Below, piece after piece: positions 1 through 8,779 of a stretch of 64,000 nucleotides of DNA. The notes below the pieces were generated by a model. It was given only the letters and a program-made list of their open reading frames with translations. It had not been told where the DNA came from and did not search any database. This DNA comes from CAVTUU01 sp045804965. GTDB lineage: Bacteria > Chloroflexota > Chloroflexia > Thermomicrobiales > UBA6265. The stretch covers positions 248,001-312,000 of the forward strand of contig JBJMMD010000047.1 of assembly GCA_045804965.1 (NCBI GenBank), read 5' to 3'. The translations under genes and the position numbers were made by a program. Each line of letters opens with the position of its first letter. Position 1 is the first letter of the stretch.

Positions 1-48
1 AACGACTTCGATTCGAGCTCTTGCTTCAGTAACATCGGCGATGATTGA

Positions 49-1155
49 CTAACTGCTTGAGTGAGGCAGTTTGATCGACTCGTCGCCGGCTAGGCCGCGC
101 TTTTCCCGATCCCGAATCGCCATAACGCCGATTGTTCCCAGAAGGATCATGCCAACTGCGCCGATGAGTGCCGCTTTGACGACACGATCACTCAGCAACA
201 ACGAAGCCAAGCCGAAGAACGCCGAGATACCTGAGACAAAAAGAACGATTTGCGCTTGCGTCCATCCCGCATCAAGCAGACGGTGATGCAGGTGACCACG
301 ATCCGCGGTGTATGGCGCCCGGCCGTGGCTGATCCGGTAGAAAATAACCCAGGCAACATCGAGTATCGGCAAGCCAAGTGCGAGTAGCGCCGTCGCAATC
401 TTAGCCCCGCCGATGATCGAAATGATGGCAAGCGCGAAACCCAGAAAGTTGGCCCCTGCATCGCCGAGAATAATCTTCGCCGGATACCAATTGAAAACCA
501 GGAATCCGATTACCGCCGCTGCCAACGCGAGCGGTAGAAGTGAAATCGTGAATTGCGGCGCGCTTCGCGGCCAGAAATAGGTATGAGCAAAGAGCACACC
601 GCACGCGACAAGGGTCACTGAGGACGCGAGCCCGTCAAGACCGTCGACCCAGTTAATGGTATTCATCATGCCGACGATCCAGAACGTCGTGAACGCGACA
701 GCAAAAATGGCGGGAAGCTTGACCTCGCCCGCGAGTGGCGCGTTGAATGTGTTGATGACAATGCCGTGATTTGGCCCCTGAATGCGAGGTAGCACGACTA
801 TCGCGGCGGCGCCGACCTGCGAAAGCAGTTTCGGAAATGGCGACATGCCAAAAATATCGTCGTACAGCATGACGCCGGTCACCACCGCCGACGCACCCAA
901 GAGCAGCACAAGCCGCTCGATCTCAGGCTTATTTCGCGGCACGTCGAGCGTGAACGTAATCAACACACCAATTGTGAACGCGAGGAAGACCGCGGCTCCT
1001 CCCGCGCGGGGAACGGCGATTTGGTGAACGCGTCTGGGACCGGGCTGGTCAAGGAGACCGAGCCTTTTGGCGACGAAAATGGCTCGCGAAACGAAGCACA
1101 GCGCCGTGCCCAACGTCACTCCAAAAACGGTGAGCGCGATCAGGGCGTGGTTCAT
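49..1155 (-). CDS. Polyprenyl-phosphate sugar-1-phosphate transferase (MraY/WecA/TagO family)
   Basis: A 368-residue integral membrane enzyme of glycosyltransferase family 4. It is expected to transfer a sugar-1-phosphate (commonly GlcNAc-1-P) from a UDP-sugar to undecaprenyl phosphate, starting a cell-surface polymer. The sequence shows about ten hydrophobic segments, the metal-binding motif NWVDGLDGLAS near residue 165, LGDAGANFLG near 230 and the cytosolic HLHHRLLDAG near 287, all diagnostic of the family. The gap to the upstream glyA stop is only 18 bp, so the two are probably cotranscribed. The WecA/TagO branch is favoured over MraY because no other peptidoglycan precursor genes are nearby. 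The exact sugar is unknown. Confidence 0.88.
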   Translation of the reverse strand: MNHALIALTVFGVTLGTALCFVSRAIFVAKRLGLLDQPGPRRVHQIAVPRAGGAAVFLAFTIGVLITFTLDVPRNKPEIERLVLLLGASAVVTGVMLYDDIFGMSPFPKLLSQVGAAAIVVLPRIQGPNHGIVINTFNAPLAGEVKLPAIFAVAFTTFWIVGMMNTINWVDGLDGLASSVTLVACGVLFAHTYFWPRSAPQFTISLLPLALAAAVIGFLVFNWYPAKIILGDAGANFLGFALAIISIIGGAKIATALLALGLPILDVAWVIFYRISHGRAPYTADRGHLHHRLLDAGWTQAQIVLFVSGISAFFGLASLLLSDRVVKAALIGAVGMILLGTIGVMAIRDREKRGLAGDESIKLPHSSS

Positions 1156-1173
1156 TGCAGTCCGAGCCCGAGG

Positions 1174-2436
1174 CTAATAGTCGGAATCGTCGACGCCGGG
1201 CACCGGAAAACGCGCCGTCATCACTTGCACTTCGTCTGCGGCCCGAGAGAGGATTCGTTCGTCTTCCGGTGCGTTCAACACGTCACAGATGAGCCGAGCG
1301 ATTCGATTCATTTCGTCTTCGCCAAATCCGCGTGTGGTGACGGCGGGTGAGCCAACGCGGATGCCGCTCGCTTGTGTTGGAGGCCGAGTATCCCCGGGAA
1401 TCGTGTTCTTATTGACGGTGATGCCGACCCTCTCCAGCACGCGTTCGGCTTGCTTGCCACTTAATCCGAGCGCTCCAACATCAACCAACATAAGGTGCGT
1501 GTCGGTACCGCCGGAGATGATCGGCAGTCCGCCCTGGGTCAGGCCTTCGGCCAAGGACTTGGCGTTGTCGACGACCCGGCGGGCATAGTCCTTGAATTCT
1601 GGTTGCAATGCTTCGCCAAAGGCAACGGCCTTGCCCGCGATGACATGCATCAGCGGTCCGCCTTGGAGACCAGGAAATACAGTTTTGTCGATCGCTTTCG
1701 CGTATTCCTCGTTAGTGAGAATCATCCCGCCGCGCGGTCCGCGCAACGTTTTGTGAGTCGTCGTCATTGTCACATGCGCATGCTGAATCGGCGAGGGATG
1801 AAATCCCGCGGCGATCAGTCCCGCCGGGTGCGCGATGTCGGCGAAGAGAAAGGCGCCGACTTCGTCCGCGATGCCACGAAACCGGGCAAAGTCTATGGTT
1901 CTGCTGTAGGCGCTCGCGCCGGCGATGATCCCTTTCGGCCGAACTTCTTTGGCGATTGTTAGAACATTGTCGAAGTCAATCAAGCCACTCTGCGGATCGA
2001 CTCCATAGAAGTGCGCTTCAAACAACCGGCCCGAAAAATTGACCCCGAGGCCATGGGTCAGATGCCCACCTTCTTGCAGGCTCAGGCCGAGAATGCGATC
2101 ACCCGGATCCATAAGGGCGAGGTAAGTGGCCATGTTCGCGTTCGCCCCGGAGTGCGGCTGCACGTTCGCGTGTTCTGCTCCGAAGAGGGCCGTCGCACGG
2201 TCGCGAGCGAGGTTTTCGACATCGTCGACAAAGCGACAACCGCCGTAGTAGCGCTTGCCGGGATACCCTTCCGCATATTTGTTCGTGAGCACACTGCCAA
2301 CCGCGCGCAAAACAGAGGCGCTGGTAAAGTTTTCCGAAGCAATGAGCTCTATCCCGTCACGCTGGCGAGCGCCTTCGCCATGGATGGTCGCGGCGACCGC
2401 AGGGTCCGTCTGGCGAAGCGTCATCACCGCGTGCAT
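1174..2436 (-). CDS. glyA: Serine hydroxymethyltransferase
   Basis: Converts serine and tetrahydrofolate to glycine and 5,10-methylene-THF using PLP. The protein is 420 residues with IELIASENF near residue 29, YAEGYPGKRYYGG near 55 and the PLP-lysine motif TTTHKTLRGPRGG near 226. The ATG at 2436 is preferred because AAAGGA lies just upstream; an open frame continues 41 codons further but lacks family similarity. It supplies glycine and one-carbon units for the gcv and pur genes that follow on the same strand a few kilobases away. It is divergent from galE across 137 bp. Confidence 0.96.
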   Translation of the reverse strand: MHAVMTLRQTDPAVAATIHGEGARQRDGIELIASENFTSASVLRAVGSVLTNKYAEGYPGKRYYGGCRFVDDVENLARDRATALFGAEHANVQPHSGANANMATYLALMDPGDRILGLSLQEGGHLTHGLGVNFSGRLFEAHFYGVDPQSGLIDFDNVLTIAKEVRPKGIIAGASAYSRTIDFARFRGIADEVGAFLFADIAHPAGLIAAGFHPSPIQHAHVTMTTTHKTLRGPRGGMILTNEEYAKAIDKTVFPGLQGGPLMHVIAGKAVAFGEALQPEFKDYARRVVDNAKSLAEGLTQGGLPIISGGTDTHLMLVDVGALGLSGKQAERVLERVGITVNKNTIPGDTRPPTQASGIRVGSPAVTTRGFGEDEMNRIARLICDVLNAPEDERILSRAADEVQVMTARFPVPGVDDSDY

Positions 2437-2572
2437 ACTCAATCCTTTGCGGACCCGGAGACGGGAAACGGCGTTACCATCGGCGCTGCGACTGGGTCTC
2501 AGTTTTTGCGCGCCAAGTGTACCACGCAGTTTTTCCCTGCCTGGCCGATTGCTCGCCACCTAGGAGCATTGC

Positions 2573-3553
2573 ATGAGAGTTCTCGTTACCGGCGCAGCCG
2601 GCTACATCGGCAGCATCGCGGTTGAACGTCTCTTAGCCGCGGGCCACGACGTGTTTGCTTGGGACAATCTCTGGCGCGGGCACAAGACGGCTCTAAGCGG
2701 ACAAATCGAGTTCATCGACGTCGATCTTCGCGACGGCGTCCAGACCTCGAACGCGGTCAAGAACGCACGCGCCGACGCGGTCATGCACTTCGCCGCAGCA
2801 ACGCTCGTCGGCGAATCGATCGAACATCCCGCGCACTATTTTGGCGTGAATGTCGTCGGCAGCCACAACCTGCTGGCAGCGATGCATGATGCCGGTATTA
2901 GCAAGTTCGTCTTTTCCTCAACCGCAGCCGTATACGGTGCTCCTGAAACTATTCCTGTCTCGGAGCAGAGCCCCCTCAATCCGATTAATCCGTATGGGAG
3001 ATCGAAGCTCATAGTTGAGCAGATGTTGGAGTGGCACGGTTCGGCCTACGGTCTGAACCACGCGTCTATGCGCTATTTCAACGTCGCAGGGGCTACCGAA
3101 GAGCACGGTGAGGATCACCGGCCGGAAACACATGTCATTCCCGCCGCGCTCGCGACCTTGCTTGACTCCGATAAACCGTTTCGCATTTTCGGAACCGACT
3201 ACCCGACTCCTGATGGGACCGCAATTCGCGACTATGTCCATGTCCTCGATCTCGTCGACGCGCACTTGCTCGCGCTCGAGAAGCTTGACTCTCCGCTCGG
3301 CGCCTTCAATCTCGGTACACGCGAAGGTTTCTCGGTCATGGAAATTGCTCGCGGCATTGAACGAGTGACAGATAGACGACTTTCTATACAACTGGGCGAC
3401 CGCCGCGCGGGAGACCCGCCCATCCTCGTCGCTGAATCAACTCGCGCCCGCACGGTCCTCGGCTGGAGTCCGACGCGGTCCAATTTAGATGAAATGATCG
3501 GCAGCACGTGGGCATGGATGAACACGCATCCACGAGGATACTTTGAAAACTAG
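2573..3553 (+). CDS. galE: UDP-glucose 4-epimerase
   Basis: An NAD-dependent extended short-chain dehydrogenase of 326 residues that interconverts UDP-glucose and UDP-galactose. The Rossmann motif GAAGYIGS is at residue 7, the catalytic SSTAAVYG serine is near 114, and YGRSKLIVEQ carries the Tyr/Lys pair near 138. RDYVHVLDLVDAH near 214 and LGTREGFSV near 240 are typical of GalE. AGGAG precedes the ATG by six bases. The neighbouring sugar-phosphate transferase suggests a role in surface glycan precursor supply. Confidence 0.93.
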   Translation: MRVLVTGAAGYIGSIAVERLLAAGHDVFAWDNLWRGHKTALSGQIEFIDVDLRDGVQTSNAVKNARADAVMHFAAATLVGESIEHPAHYFGVNVVGSHNLLAAMHDAGISKFVFSSTAAVYGAPETIPVSEQSPLNPINPYGRSKLIVEQMLEWHGSAYGLNHASMRYFNVAGATEEHGEDHRPETHVIPAALATLLDSDKPFRIFGTDYPTPDGTAIRDYVHVLDLVDAHLLALEKLDSPLGAFNLGTREGFSVMEIARGIERVTDRRLSIQLGDRRAGDPPILVAESTRARTVLGWSPTRSNLDEMIGSTWAWMNTHPRGYFEN

Positions 3554-3574
3554 GGGCGATCTGGGTTGAGGAGG

Positions 3575-4213
3575 CTAGCGTAGCGCGGTCCCGTGCACTG
3601 GCATCGATCGCCTTCTCGTCAGACGGCGTTCGTTGCCCTGGCGAAGCCGGGCGATGTTATCGCGATGCTGGAAAACAATCATCGCGCCCATTGTCCAGAG
3701 CGCGAAAACCCAGGCCGCGTGACCGTGCCCGAGCAGATACGCGATCGTCATCCCAATTGCCGCCGCGACGGCGCCGGCCAGCGATGCGAGTGAAACGTAG
3801 CGCCACCGTGCGACGATCACGACCATCAGCGGGAATGCAAGGAGCACCCACGGAGTCAGTGCGGCCGCTGCGCCGGCAGTAGTGGCGACACCCTTGCCAC
3901 CGCGGAATCGAATGAATGGCGACCAGCAATGTCCGGCAACCGTGGCGAGTGCGACCATGGATTGCAGCCAATCTCCTCCGCCTAGCCAGCGAGTCACCAG
4001 AACTGGAATTGCGCCTTTGAAAATGTCGAGAACGAGAACTGCCAGGGAAAACCGCCAACCGAGCACGCGATACGCGTTCGTTGTGCCAATATTTCCACTT
4101 CCGTGCTCGCGGAGATCTGTTCGGAGAAAGAGGCGCCCTAAAACGACACCCCATGGCACCGCGCCGAGCGCAAAGCCAACGAGGATCAAGATCGCAGCGC
4201 CAGCGGCGCTCAC
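3575..4213 (-). CDS. plsY: Acyl-phosphate glycerol-3-phosphate acyltransferase
   Basis: A membrane enzyme of 212 residues that acylates glycerol-3-phosphate from acyl-phosphate, the first committed step of phospholipid synthesis. The three PlsY motifs are visible: GSGNIGTTNAYRVLG near residue 38, GHCWSPFIRFRGGKGVAT near 92 and HRDNIARLRQGNE near 183. The GTG start lies one base after the stop of der, so translation is probably coupled. The C-terminus is Arg-rich. Confidence 0.94.
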   Translation of the reverse strand: MSAAGAAILILVGFALGAVPWGVVLGRLFLRTDLREHGSGNIGTTNAYRVLGWRFSLAVLVLDIFKGAIPVLVTRWLGGGDWLQSMVALATVAGHCWSPFIRFRGGKGVATTAGAAAALTPWVLLAFPLMVVIVARWRYVSLASLAGAVAAAIGMTIAYLLGHGHAAWVFALWTMGAMIVFQHRDNIARLRQGNERRLTRRRSMPVHGTALR

Positions 4214-4214
4214 G

Positions 4215-5552
4215 CTATACGGCCTCCTCGCGTCCGCGAAAACTCATGCGGATGGGTGTGCCCATAAATCCACCAACCTCGCGGAGCTCATTTTCGAGGT
4301 ACCGCCGATAAGAAAAATGAATGGACGCCGGATCGTTGCAGAAAAATACAAAGGTGGGCGGGGAAACGTCGACTTGGGTCGCGTAAAAAAACTTGATCCA
4401 CTTGCCGGGCTTGCTCGGCGGCGGATGCTTGCCGACTGCCTCGCGTAGGAACTTGTTCAGCGTGGACGTGGATACGCGCTTCTGCCTTTCCTCGACTACA
4501 TGGAAGGCCGTCTCAAGAACCTGTTGGACGCGCTGTCCAAATTTCGCCGAGATGAAGACGATGGGCGCGTAGGGCAAGAAGTCGAGTTCCTCTTTAGCTT
4601 TCTCCCGATACTCGTCCATCGTCTTCGTATTTTTTTCGACAAGGTCCCACTTATTGACAACGACGACGATCCCCTTCTTTTGCTCCTCGATATATCCCGC
4701 GATATGCAGATCCTGAGCAGTGAACCCCTCCGTTGGGTCAATTAATAGGAGCACAACATCAGAGCGATCGATCGCTCGCATTGAACGGAGCACGCTGAAG
4801 CGTTCGATTCCTTGCTCAATACGGCCTCTTCGGCGGATACCCGCTGTGTCGATGAGGGTCAGCGGCTGCCCGGCCCAGATTAGTTGAGTGTCGAGGCTAT
4901 CGCGTGTTGTCCCGGGAATTTCGCTCACAATTGCCCGCTCTTGACCGAGAAGCGAATTCAGCAAGCGGCTCTTGCCAACGTTCGGTCTGCCAACGATCGC
5001 GATGTTAGGACCCTCGGTCTCCTGCTCTTCTTCCGCTTCGGGCAATGCCTCAACGATCCGATCGAGGAGATCGCCAGTTCCGGTTCCATGGTAGGAGGAT
5101 ATCGAAAAGGGGTCGCCTAACCCGAGGTTGTAGAACTCGTAGGCAGCTTCTCGGCGTTCAGTGTTATCAGCTTTATTGGCGACGAGGATCGTCGGCTTGT
5201 CTGCGCGACGGAGTAGGTCAGCAACTTCGTAGTCGCCCGACGTGATGCCTGTCTTCGTGTCGACCATGAACAAGATCACATCGGCTTCTTCGATCGCTTG
5301 GCGGGCCTGCTGCGATGTCCACCGGGCGATGTCGGTGAGCGAAGACGAGGCAATCTCTTCTTCGTCCTGGAGACCTGCGGTGTCGACCACCGTGAACTCG
5401 ATGCCGCCCCAATCGGTCGTGCCATACACACGATCGCGAGTGGTTCCCGGCACGTCTTCGACTATCGCCCGGCGCTCGCCGACGAGGCGATTGAAGAGCG
5501 TAGATTTGCCAACATTTGGACGTCCGACGATGGCGACAATTGGCTTGGTCAC
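4215..5552 (-). CDS. der: Ribosome-assembly GTPase Der (EngA)
   Basis: A tandem-GTPase protein of 445 residues needed for 50S subunit maturation. The first G domain has GRPNVGKSTLFNRL at residue 10, DTAG near 57 and NKAD near 119. The second has GRPNVGKSRLLNSL near 185, DTAGIRRRG near 235 and NKWD near 301. A C-terminal KH-like domain carries the usual GTPIRMSFRGRE end. It heads a two-gene unit with plsY and has an apparent extended -10 promoter 119 bp upstream. Confidence 0.96.
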   Translation of the reverse strand: MTKPIVAIVGRPNVGKSTLFNRLVGERRAIVEDVPGTTRDRVYGTTDWGGIEFTVVDTAGLQDEEEIASSSLTDIARWTSQQARQAIEEADVILFMVDTKTGITSGDYEVADLLRRADKPTILVANKADNTERREAAYEFYNLGLGDPFSISSYHGTGTGDLLDRIVEALPEAEEEQETEGPNIAIVGRPNVGKSRLLNSLLGQERAIVSEIPGTTRDSLDTQLIWAGQPLTLIDTAGIRRRGRIEQGIERFSVLRSMRAIDRSDVVLLLIDPTEGFTAQDLHIAGYIEEQKKGIVVVVNKWDLVEKNTKTMDEYREKAKEELDFLPYAPIVFISAKFGQRVQQVLETAFHVVEERQKRVSTSTLNKFLREAVGKHPPPSKPGKWIKFFYATQVDVSPPTFVFFCNDPASIHFSYRRYLENELREVGGFMGTPIRMSFRGREEAV

Positions 5553-5670
5553 AGGGTATTTGGCCGCTTTCTTCGGTGCAGATTCGAGAGGTAGCCGCCG
5601 TTCATTGGCAGCGCAAGCTTTTTGGCGAAGGCACAGCAGAACGCCCGTCTACTCTAGCGGGCGACGCGAG

Positions 5671-5679
5671 AGTATAGCA
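5671..5679 (-). promoter_or_regulatory. Extended -10 promoter candidate for der-plsY
   Basis: On the minus strand the sequence reads TGCTATACT, a TGn-extended -10 element, 119 bp upstream of the der ATG. No good -35 is seen at 17 bp, which extended -10 promoters can tolerate. A short GCCCG/CGGGC hairpin lies between it and der. Confidence 0.45.
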
Positions 5680-5734
5680 AAACGGCGCCTATCATTGTTG
5701 AAACGAGCGAGCAAGGCTGCCGCCTGAAACCAAG

Positions 5735-7072
5735 TTACCTCAGAGCGGACACCAGGCGGTCGACGCTTTCTTTGCTATTAAGCTCGGTCGCGCAAAGAAG
5801 CAGGTGGTGGTTCAGCCCTGGATCGACGTTGCCCAGGTCATACCCACCAATGATCCCCGCGTTTGCAAGTCGCGTATTGATTTGCCGGGCAGGCGACGGT
5901 GTTTTGACGACAAACTCGTGGAAGAACTCTGACGCCACTTGCACGTTGAAGCCTCTCACCTTCTCAATTTCGTTGGCTAAATAGTGAGCGTTCTGATAGC
6001 ACCTGTTCGCGGCTTCCTTGAATCCTTCGGGCCCCATCGTCGCCATATAGACGGTCGCTGCGGTCGCCATCAATCCTTGGTTGGTGCAGATGTTGCTGGT
6101 CGCCTTTTCCCGTCGAATGTGTTGTTCGCGGGTCTGCAAGGTCAGAACGAAGCCTCGCTTTCCCTCCGCGTCGGTCGTGACTCCAGCCAACCGTCCTGGC
6201 ATCTGTCGCACGAAATCTCTCTTTGTGGCGAGGAGCCCGACGTAGGGACCGCCGTAGCTTTGGGCAACGCCAAGCGATTGACCTTCTGCCGTGACAACAT
6301 CCGCACCAAGCTCACCCGGCGACTTCAGCAATCCGAGCGGAACCGGCAAGGTGCTGACGACAAGTGATCCACCTGCATTATGAGCGACTTCCCCAATCCC
6401 GGCGATGTCCTCGATAGCGCCGAAGAAGTTGGGGTATTGGACGACGACCGCTGCCAGGTCCTCCGAGAGGTGCGGTCGAACGTCGCTGACCGTCGTGACG
6501 AATGTCTCGGCAGGAACTGGCAGCTCGACAAGATCGATGGGAAGACCAGTGCAGTATGTTTTCAGGACATCGCGGTAACCGGGATGTACGGTTCCCGAAA
6601 CGACAACGCGATGGCGTTTCTTCGTGGCCGAAACGGGAACGAGCGCGCCTTCCGCCAACGCTGTCGCCCCGTCGTACATTGACGCGTTCGCAACATCCAT
6701 ACCGAGGAGCGCGGCCACCATTGATTGAAACTCATAGATGACTTGAAGTGTACCTTGAGAGACCTCGGGTTGATATGGCGTATAAGCGGTGTAGAACTCG
6801 CCTCGGGCAAGGATTTGGCCGACCGTAGCCGGGATGAAGTGGTGATAGGAACCTGCCCCGAGAAATGTGTTTCCGTTTGTCGGATACATATTCCGGCTGG
6901 CCAGTTGCTGTAGGCGAGCCGCTGCCTCCATTTCGGTCAGCATGCGCGGGAGTTTAAGCTCGGGAAACCGAACGGCCTCTGGAATGACTTCGAAGAGCTG
7001 TTCTACAGTGTCGATACCGACTGCGGCGAGCATTTCATCGCGATCAGCCGGAGTATGGGGATTGAACGTCAT
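5735..7072 (-). CDS. gcvPA: Glycine dehydrogenase (decarboxylating) subunit 1
   Basis: The N-terminal half-protein of the split P-protein of the glycine cleavage system, 445 residues. Family motifs include FLGAGSYHHFIP near residue 71, TAYTPYQPEVSQGTLQ near 93 and QSYGGPYVGLLATK near 267. This subunit lacks the PLP lysine, which resides in GcvPB. It follows gcvT and gcvH on the same strand, 50 bp after gcvH. The expected gcvPB does not follow; the next gene is der, so the second subunit must be elsewhere or lost. Confidence 0.95.
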   Translation of the reverse strand: MTFNPHTPADRDEMLAAVGIDTVEQLFEVIPEAVRFPELKLPRMLTEMEAAARLQQLASRNMYPTNGNTFLGAGSYHHFIPATVGQILARGEFYTAYTPYQPEVSQGTLQVIYEFQSMVAALLGMDVANASMYDGATALAEGALVPVSATKKRHRVVVSGTVHPGYRDVLKTYCTGLPIDLVELPVPAETFVTTVSDVRPHLSEDLAAVVVQYPNFFGAIEDIAGIGEVAHNAGGSLVVSTLPVPLGLLKSPGELGADVVTAEGQSLGVAQSYGGPYVGLLATKRDFVRQMPGRLAGVTTDAEGKRGFVLTLQTREQHIRREKATSNICTNQGLMATAATVYMATMGPEGFKEAANRCYQNAHYLANEIEKVRGFNVQVASEFFHEFVVKTPSPARQINTRLANAGIIGGYDLGNVDPGLNHHLLLCATELNSKESVDRLVSALR

Positions 7073-7122
7073 TGAAGTAGGAGTTCCTTCCGCAGCGCTT
7101 TGAAGAGCGTGATGATTACTGA

Positions 7123-7512
7123 CTAGTGGCTCGCGGTTTCAGCGAATTTGTCATACGCTGCCGGATCCATGAGCGTTTCAACTTGTCCGGGATCGCTAAC
7201 TCGGACTTTGATTAACCAGGCATCGCCGTACGGTGAACTGTTGACGAGCTCAGGCGCCTCGACCGCCGCTTCGTTACGTTCAACGACTTCCCCATCGACC
7301 GGAGCGTAGATGTCGGAAGCTGCTTTAACGGACTCGACGACTCCAAAAGGTTCTTCGCGGGTCACGCTCGAACCGACTTCCGGCAGTTCTAAAAAGGTTA
7401 TGTCACCCAGCTCGTTTTGTGCAAAGTCAGTGAGTCCCAGCGTCGCGAGATCGCCATCGAGCTTTACCCACTCGTGCGTTTTCGTAAATCGCAGATCCTT
7501 CGGCGCTGCCAT
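7123..7512 (-). CDS. gcvH: Glycine cleavage system H protein
   Basis: A lipoyl carrier protein of 129 residues that shuttles the aminomethyl group between the P, T and L proteins. The lipoylated lysine lies in VVESVKAASDIYAPVDG near residue 62. The ATG at 7512 is chosen because AAAGGA sits nine bases upstream; a TTG three codons earlier overlaps that Shine-Dalgarno. Located between gcvT and gcvPA with short gaps. Confidence 0.96.
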   Translation of the reverse strand: MAAPKDLRFTKTHEWVKLDGDLATLGLTDFAQNELGDITFLELPEVGSSVTREEPFGVVESVKAASDIYAPVDGEVVERNEAAVEAPELVNSSPYGDAWLIKVRVSDPGQVETLMDPAAYDKFAETASH

Positions 7513-7551
7513 ACGTCGCAATCCTTTCCGAGTTCAAACCAAGTCGGCGTG

Positions 7552-8706
7552 TTAATAGTTACGTTTGTAGAACGGAGTTTTGACCTGGACGGCTTTCACC
7601 GGCTTTTCCCGAATGATGATCTCCAAAGGCTTGCCGACGCCCGCAACCTCGCGTTCGACAAGGGCCAAACCGATGTTCCGTCCAAGCGTCGGGGACATCC
7701 CGCCGCTAGTCACGTATCCCACTTTTCGCCCGTCAACTTGCACGTCAAAGTGTGCGCGCGGGGCACCGGAGCGCTCGGTTAGCTGAAAGCCAACCGTTCG
7801 ACGAGGAGGGCCGTGGTCCTTCATCGCCGCTATGTGCTCGCGTCCAACGAAGTCGCCCTTGTCGAGCTTGACGGCCCAGCCCAGACTCGCTTCGAGCGGA
7901 CCGATATCATCGGCCAACTCGTTGCCATAGAGTGGCATCCTCGCTTCGAGCCGTAATGAGTCGCGGGCGCCTAGGCCAACGGGAACGGCTCCTTCTAATT
8001 CACCAGCTTCGAGAAGCGCGTCCCATAGTTCGCCGGTATCGTTAATCGTTGTATAGAACTCGAAACCATCTTCACCGGTGTAACCGGTTCTCGCCATCTT
8101 CGCTTGAATTCCCGCTACTCTCGCGGGCCGCCACGTGAAATACGGCATCGAAGCGAGATCGACTTCGGACAGTTTCTGTACGATTTCGACGGCCTTCGGC
8201 CCCTGGATGGCAATCATGCCGGTTTCATCTGAAATGTCGCGGACCGAGACGTCCAATTCAGAGCGCTCCGCACGTTGATCCAGCATCCACGACACATCCT
8301 TGTCGTGGTTTGCCGCGTTGATCACAACCATGTAACCATCGCCGCCGGGTTGACGATAGATTATGATGTCATCCACTACACCGCCTCGTTCGTTGGGCAG
8401 CAGTGAATATTGCGCATGCCCAGGTACGAGCGCGGAGACGTCGTTGGTCGTGATGTATTGAAGGAACTTCAATGCGTCCGCACCACGCACGTCAACTTGG
8501 CCCATATGCCCGAGATCAAACAGTCCCGCTGCACACCGAACAGCCTTATGCTCGGTCAAAATCCCGCTGTATTGAACCGGCATGTCCCAGCCGGCAAACG
8601 GCACCATACGGGCGCCTAAGGTAACGTGGCGGTCATGGAGCGGCGTTTCTTTTAGATTCTGTCCTGTTTCATCAATTGATGCGTCGGAATACGCCACGAG
8701 TTTCAT
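7552..8706 (-). CDS. gcvT: Aminomethyltransferase (glycine cleavage T protein)
   Basis: Transfers the aminomethyl carbon from lipoyl-H protein to THF, releasing ammonia and 5,10-methylene-THF. The protein is 384 residues. MPVQYSGILTEHKAVR near residue 42, LFDLGHMGQVDVRG near 62 and RTGYTGEDGFEFY near 210 are typical of T proteins, and the C-terminal barrel ends in the usual VKTPFYKRNY. The ATG has a purine-rich GGGAAGGGGA just upstream. It starts 73 bp after the purF stop, linking purine and glycine genes. Confidence 0.96.
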   Translation of the reverse strand: MKLVAYSDASIDETGQNLKETPLHDRHVTLGARMVPFAGWDMPVQYSGILTEHKAVRCAAGLFDLGHMGQVDVRGADALKFLQYITTNDVSALVPGHAQYSLLPNERGGVVDDIIIYRQPGGDGYMVVINAANHDKDVSWMLDQRAERSELDVSVRDISDETGMIAIQGPKAVEIVQKLSEVDLASMPYFTWRPARVAGIQAKMARTGYTGEDGFEFYTTINDTGELWDALLEAGELEGAVPVGLGARDSLRLEARMPLYGNELADDIGPLEASLGWAVKLDKGDFVGREHIAAMKDHGPPRRTVGFQLTERSGAPRAHFDVQVDGRKVGYVTSGGMSPTLGRNIGLALVEREVAGVGKPLEIIIREKPVKAVQVKTPFYKRNY

Positions 8707-8779
8707 TCCCCTTCCCTGTAGGGAGACGAGGTTTGCCCGAATCGAGACATCGCGCGAGTGCTATGTCAAATCTTTTCGG